Below, in pieces: positions 63,894 through 64,000 of a stretch of 64,000 nucleotides of DNA. Position numbers and translations under genes: made by a program. Below the pieces are notes generated by a model. The model saw only the letters and a program-made list of their open reading frames with translations, was not told where the DNA came from and ran no database searches. Each line of letters starts with the position of its first letter. Position 1 is the first letter of the stretch. Source of the stretch: Hydrogenophaga sp. Root209 (GTDB lineage Bacteria; Pseudomonadota; Gammaproteobacteria; Burkholderiales; Burkholderiaceae_C); contig NZ_LMIE01000031.1 of NCBI RefSeq assembly GCF_001428625.1, forward strand, positions 508,711 through 572,710, written 5' to 3'.

Positions 63894-64000
63894 AACACGA
63901 TCCCCTTACTGTTTTCACCTCATGGCAAGGTCCGCTGGGCGCCATGACCCTGGCGGCGACGCCGCGAGGCCTCAGTGGCGTGTGGTTCGATGGCCAGCGC
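63890..64000 (+). CDS. ogt: Methylated-DNA-[protein]-cysteine S-methyltransferase, N-terminal part (runs off window)
   Basis: The first 37 codons are visible, MKHDPLTVFTSWQGPLGAMT then LSGVWFDGQR, matching the N-terminal domain of Ogt-type O6-alkylguanine repair proteins. The active-site PCHR lies outside the window. Its ATG overlaps the stop of the Ada-AlkA fusion, pairing direct reversal with base excision. Confidence 0.8.
   Translation, partial: MKHDPLTVFTSWQGPLGAMTLAATPRGLSGVWFDGQR

Overview
This is 64 kb of high-GC DNA. Gene content, gene order and repeats point to a Betaproteobacterium of the Comamonadaceae, probably Hydrogenophaga-like: an rpsP-rimM-trmD-rplS operon, a urea-amidolyase-type operon, PEP-CTERM protein sorting, and copies of a dispersed repeat with core TTCGGGCTGAGCCTGTCGAA. 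The genus is an inference; no rRNA is present. No tRNA, CRISPR array, prophage or intact insertion sequence was seen.

Region 1 (1-12983): the C-terminal part of a TgpA-type transglutaminase and MltB, then a PEP-CTERM protein facing a guanidine-use operon. The operon has a sigma-54 (-24/-12) promoter, a guanidine-I (ykkC) riboswitch with a terminator-like expression platform, ABC permease and ATPase, two DUF1989 carboxyguanidine deiminase subunits, a biotin-dependent guanidine (urea-type) carboxylase and allophanate hydrolase. Together these would import guanidine, carboxylate it, deiminate it to allophanate and release ammonia. The PEP-CTERM gene has its own divergent sigma-54 promoter. Dispersed repeats pack this operon and are inserted in frame inside the carboxylase.

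Region 2 (13010-22654): a DEAD-box RNA helicase, then a LacI-type regulator divergent from a catabolic operon of unknown substrate: two polar-amino-acid-type ABC permeases, ATPase, binding protein, a VOC-fold protein, a RuBisCO-like protein that keeps the catalytic residues, and a DUF1537 sugar-acid kinase. The last two resemble the OiaX/OiaK pair of apiose catabolism, but the usual upstream dehydrogenases are absent. This is the least explained system in the window.

Region 3 (22676-33798): mostly housekeeping. It holds a Pit phosphate transporter, oligoribonuclease, M48 protease, pterin dehydratase, RsgA, a CobD-like membrane protein, a CoA-type Nudix hydrolase, the rplS-trmD-rimM-rpsP operon, an acetyltransferase, a TM2 protein and an AEC transporter.

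Region 4 (33817-40713): a zinc-homeostasis locus. Zur leads an operon with a MacB/Lol-like ABC pair, a 79-residue exported Cys/His protein and a DUF3299 protein, divergent from znuCBA. An EamA exporter follows.

Region 5 (40714-51560): a nested inverted-repeat element, msrA, a LysR regulator divergent from glutaryl-CoA dehydrogenase, then a TetR regulator, RND adaptor, RND pump, PCMT-family protein, rhodanese and TolC-type outer membrane protein, all on the same strand.

Region 6 (51576-64000): a surface-glycan block (RgpF-like protein, O-antigen ligase, a decayed methyltransferase, and neuA-glycosyltransferase-neuB-neuC on the opposite strand) lies between tolC and two tandem WaaA-family (GT30) transferases. 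A phosphohexomutase and an Ada/AlkA fusion plus ogt alkylation-repair pair end the window.
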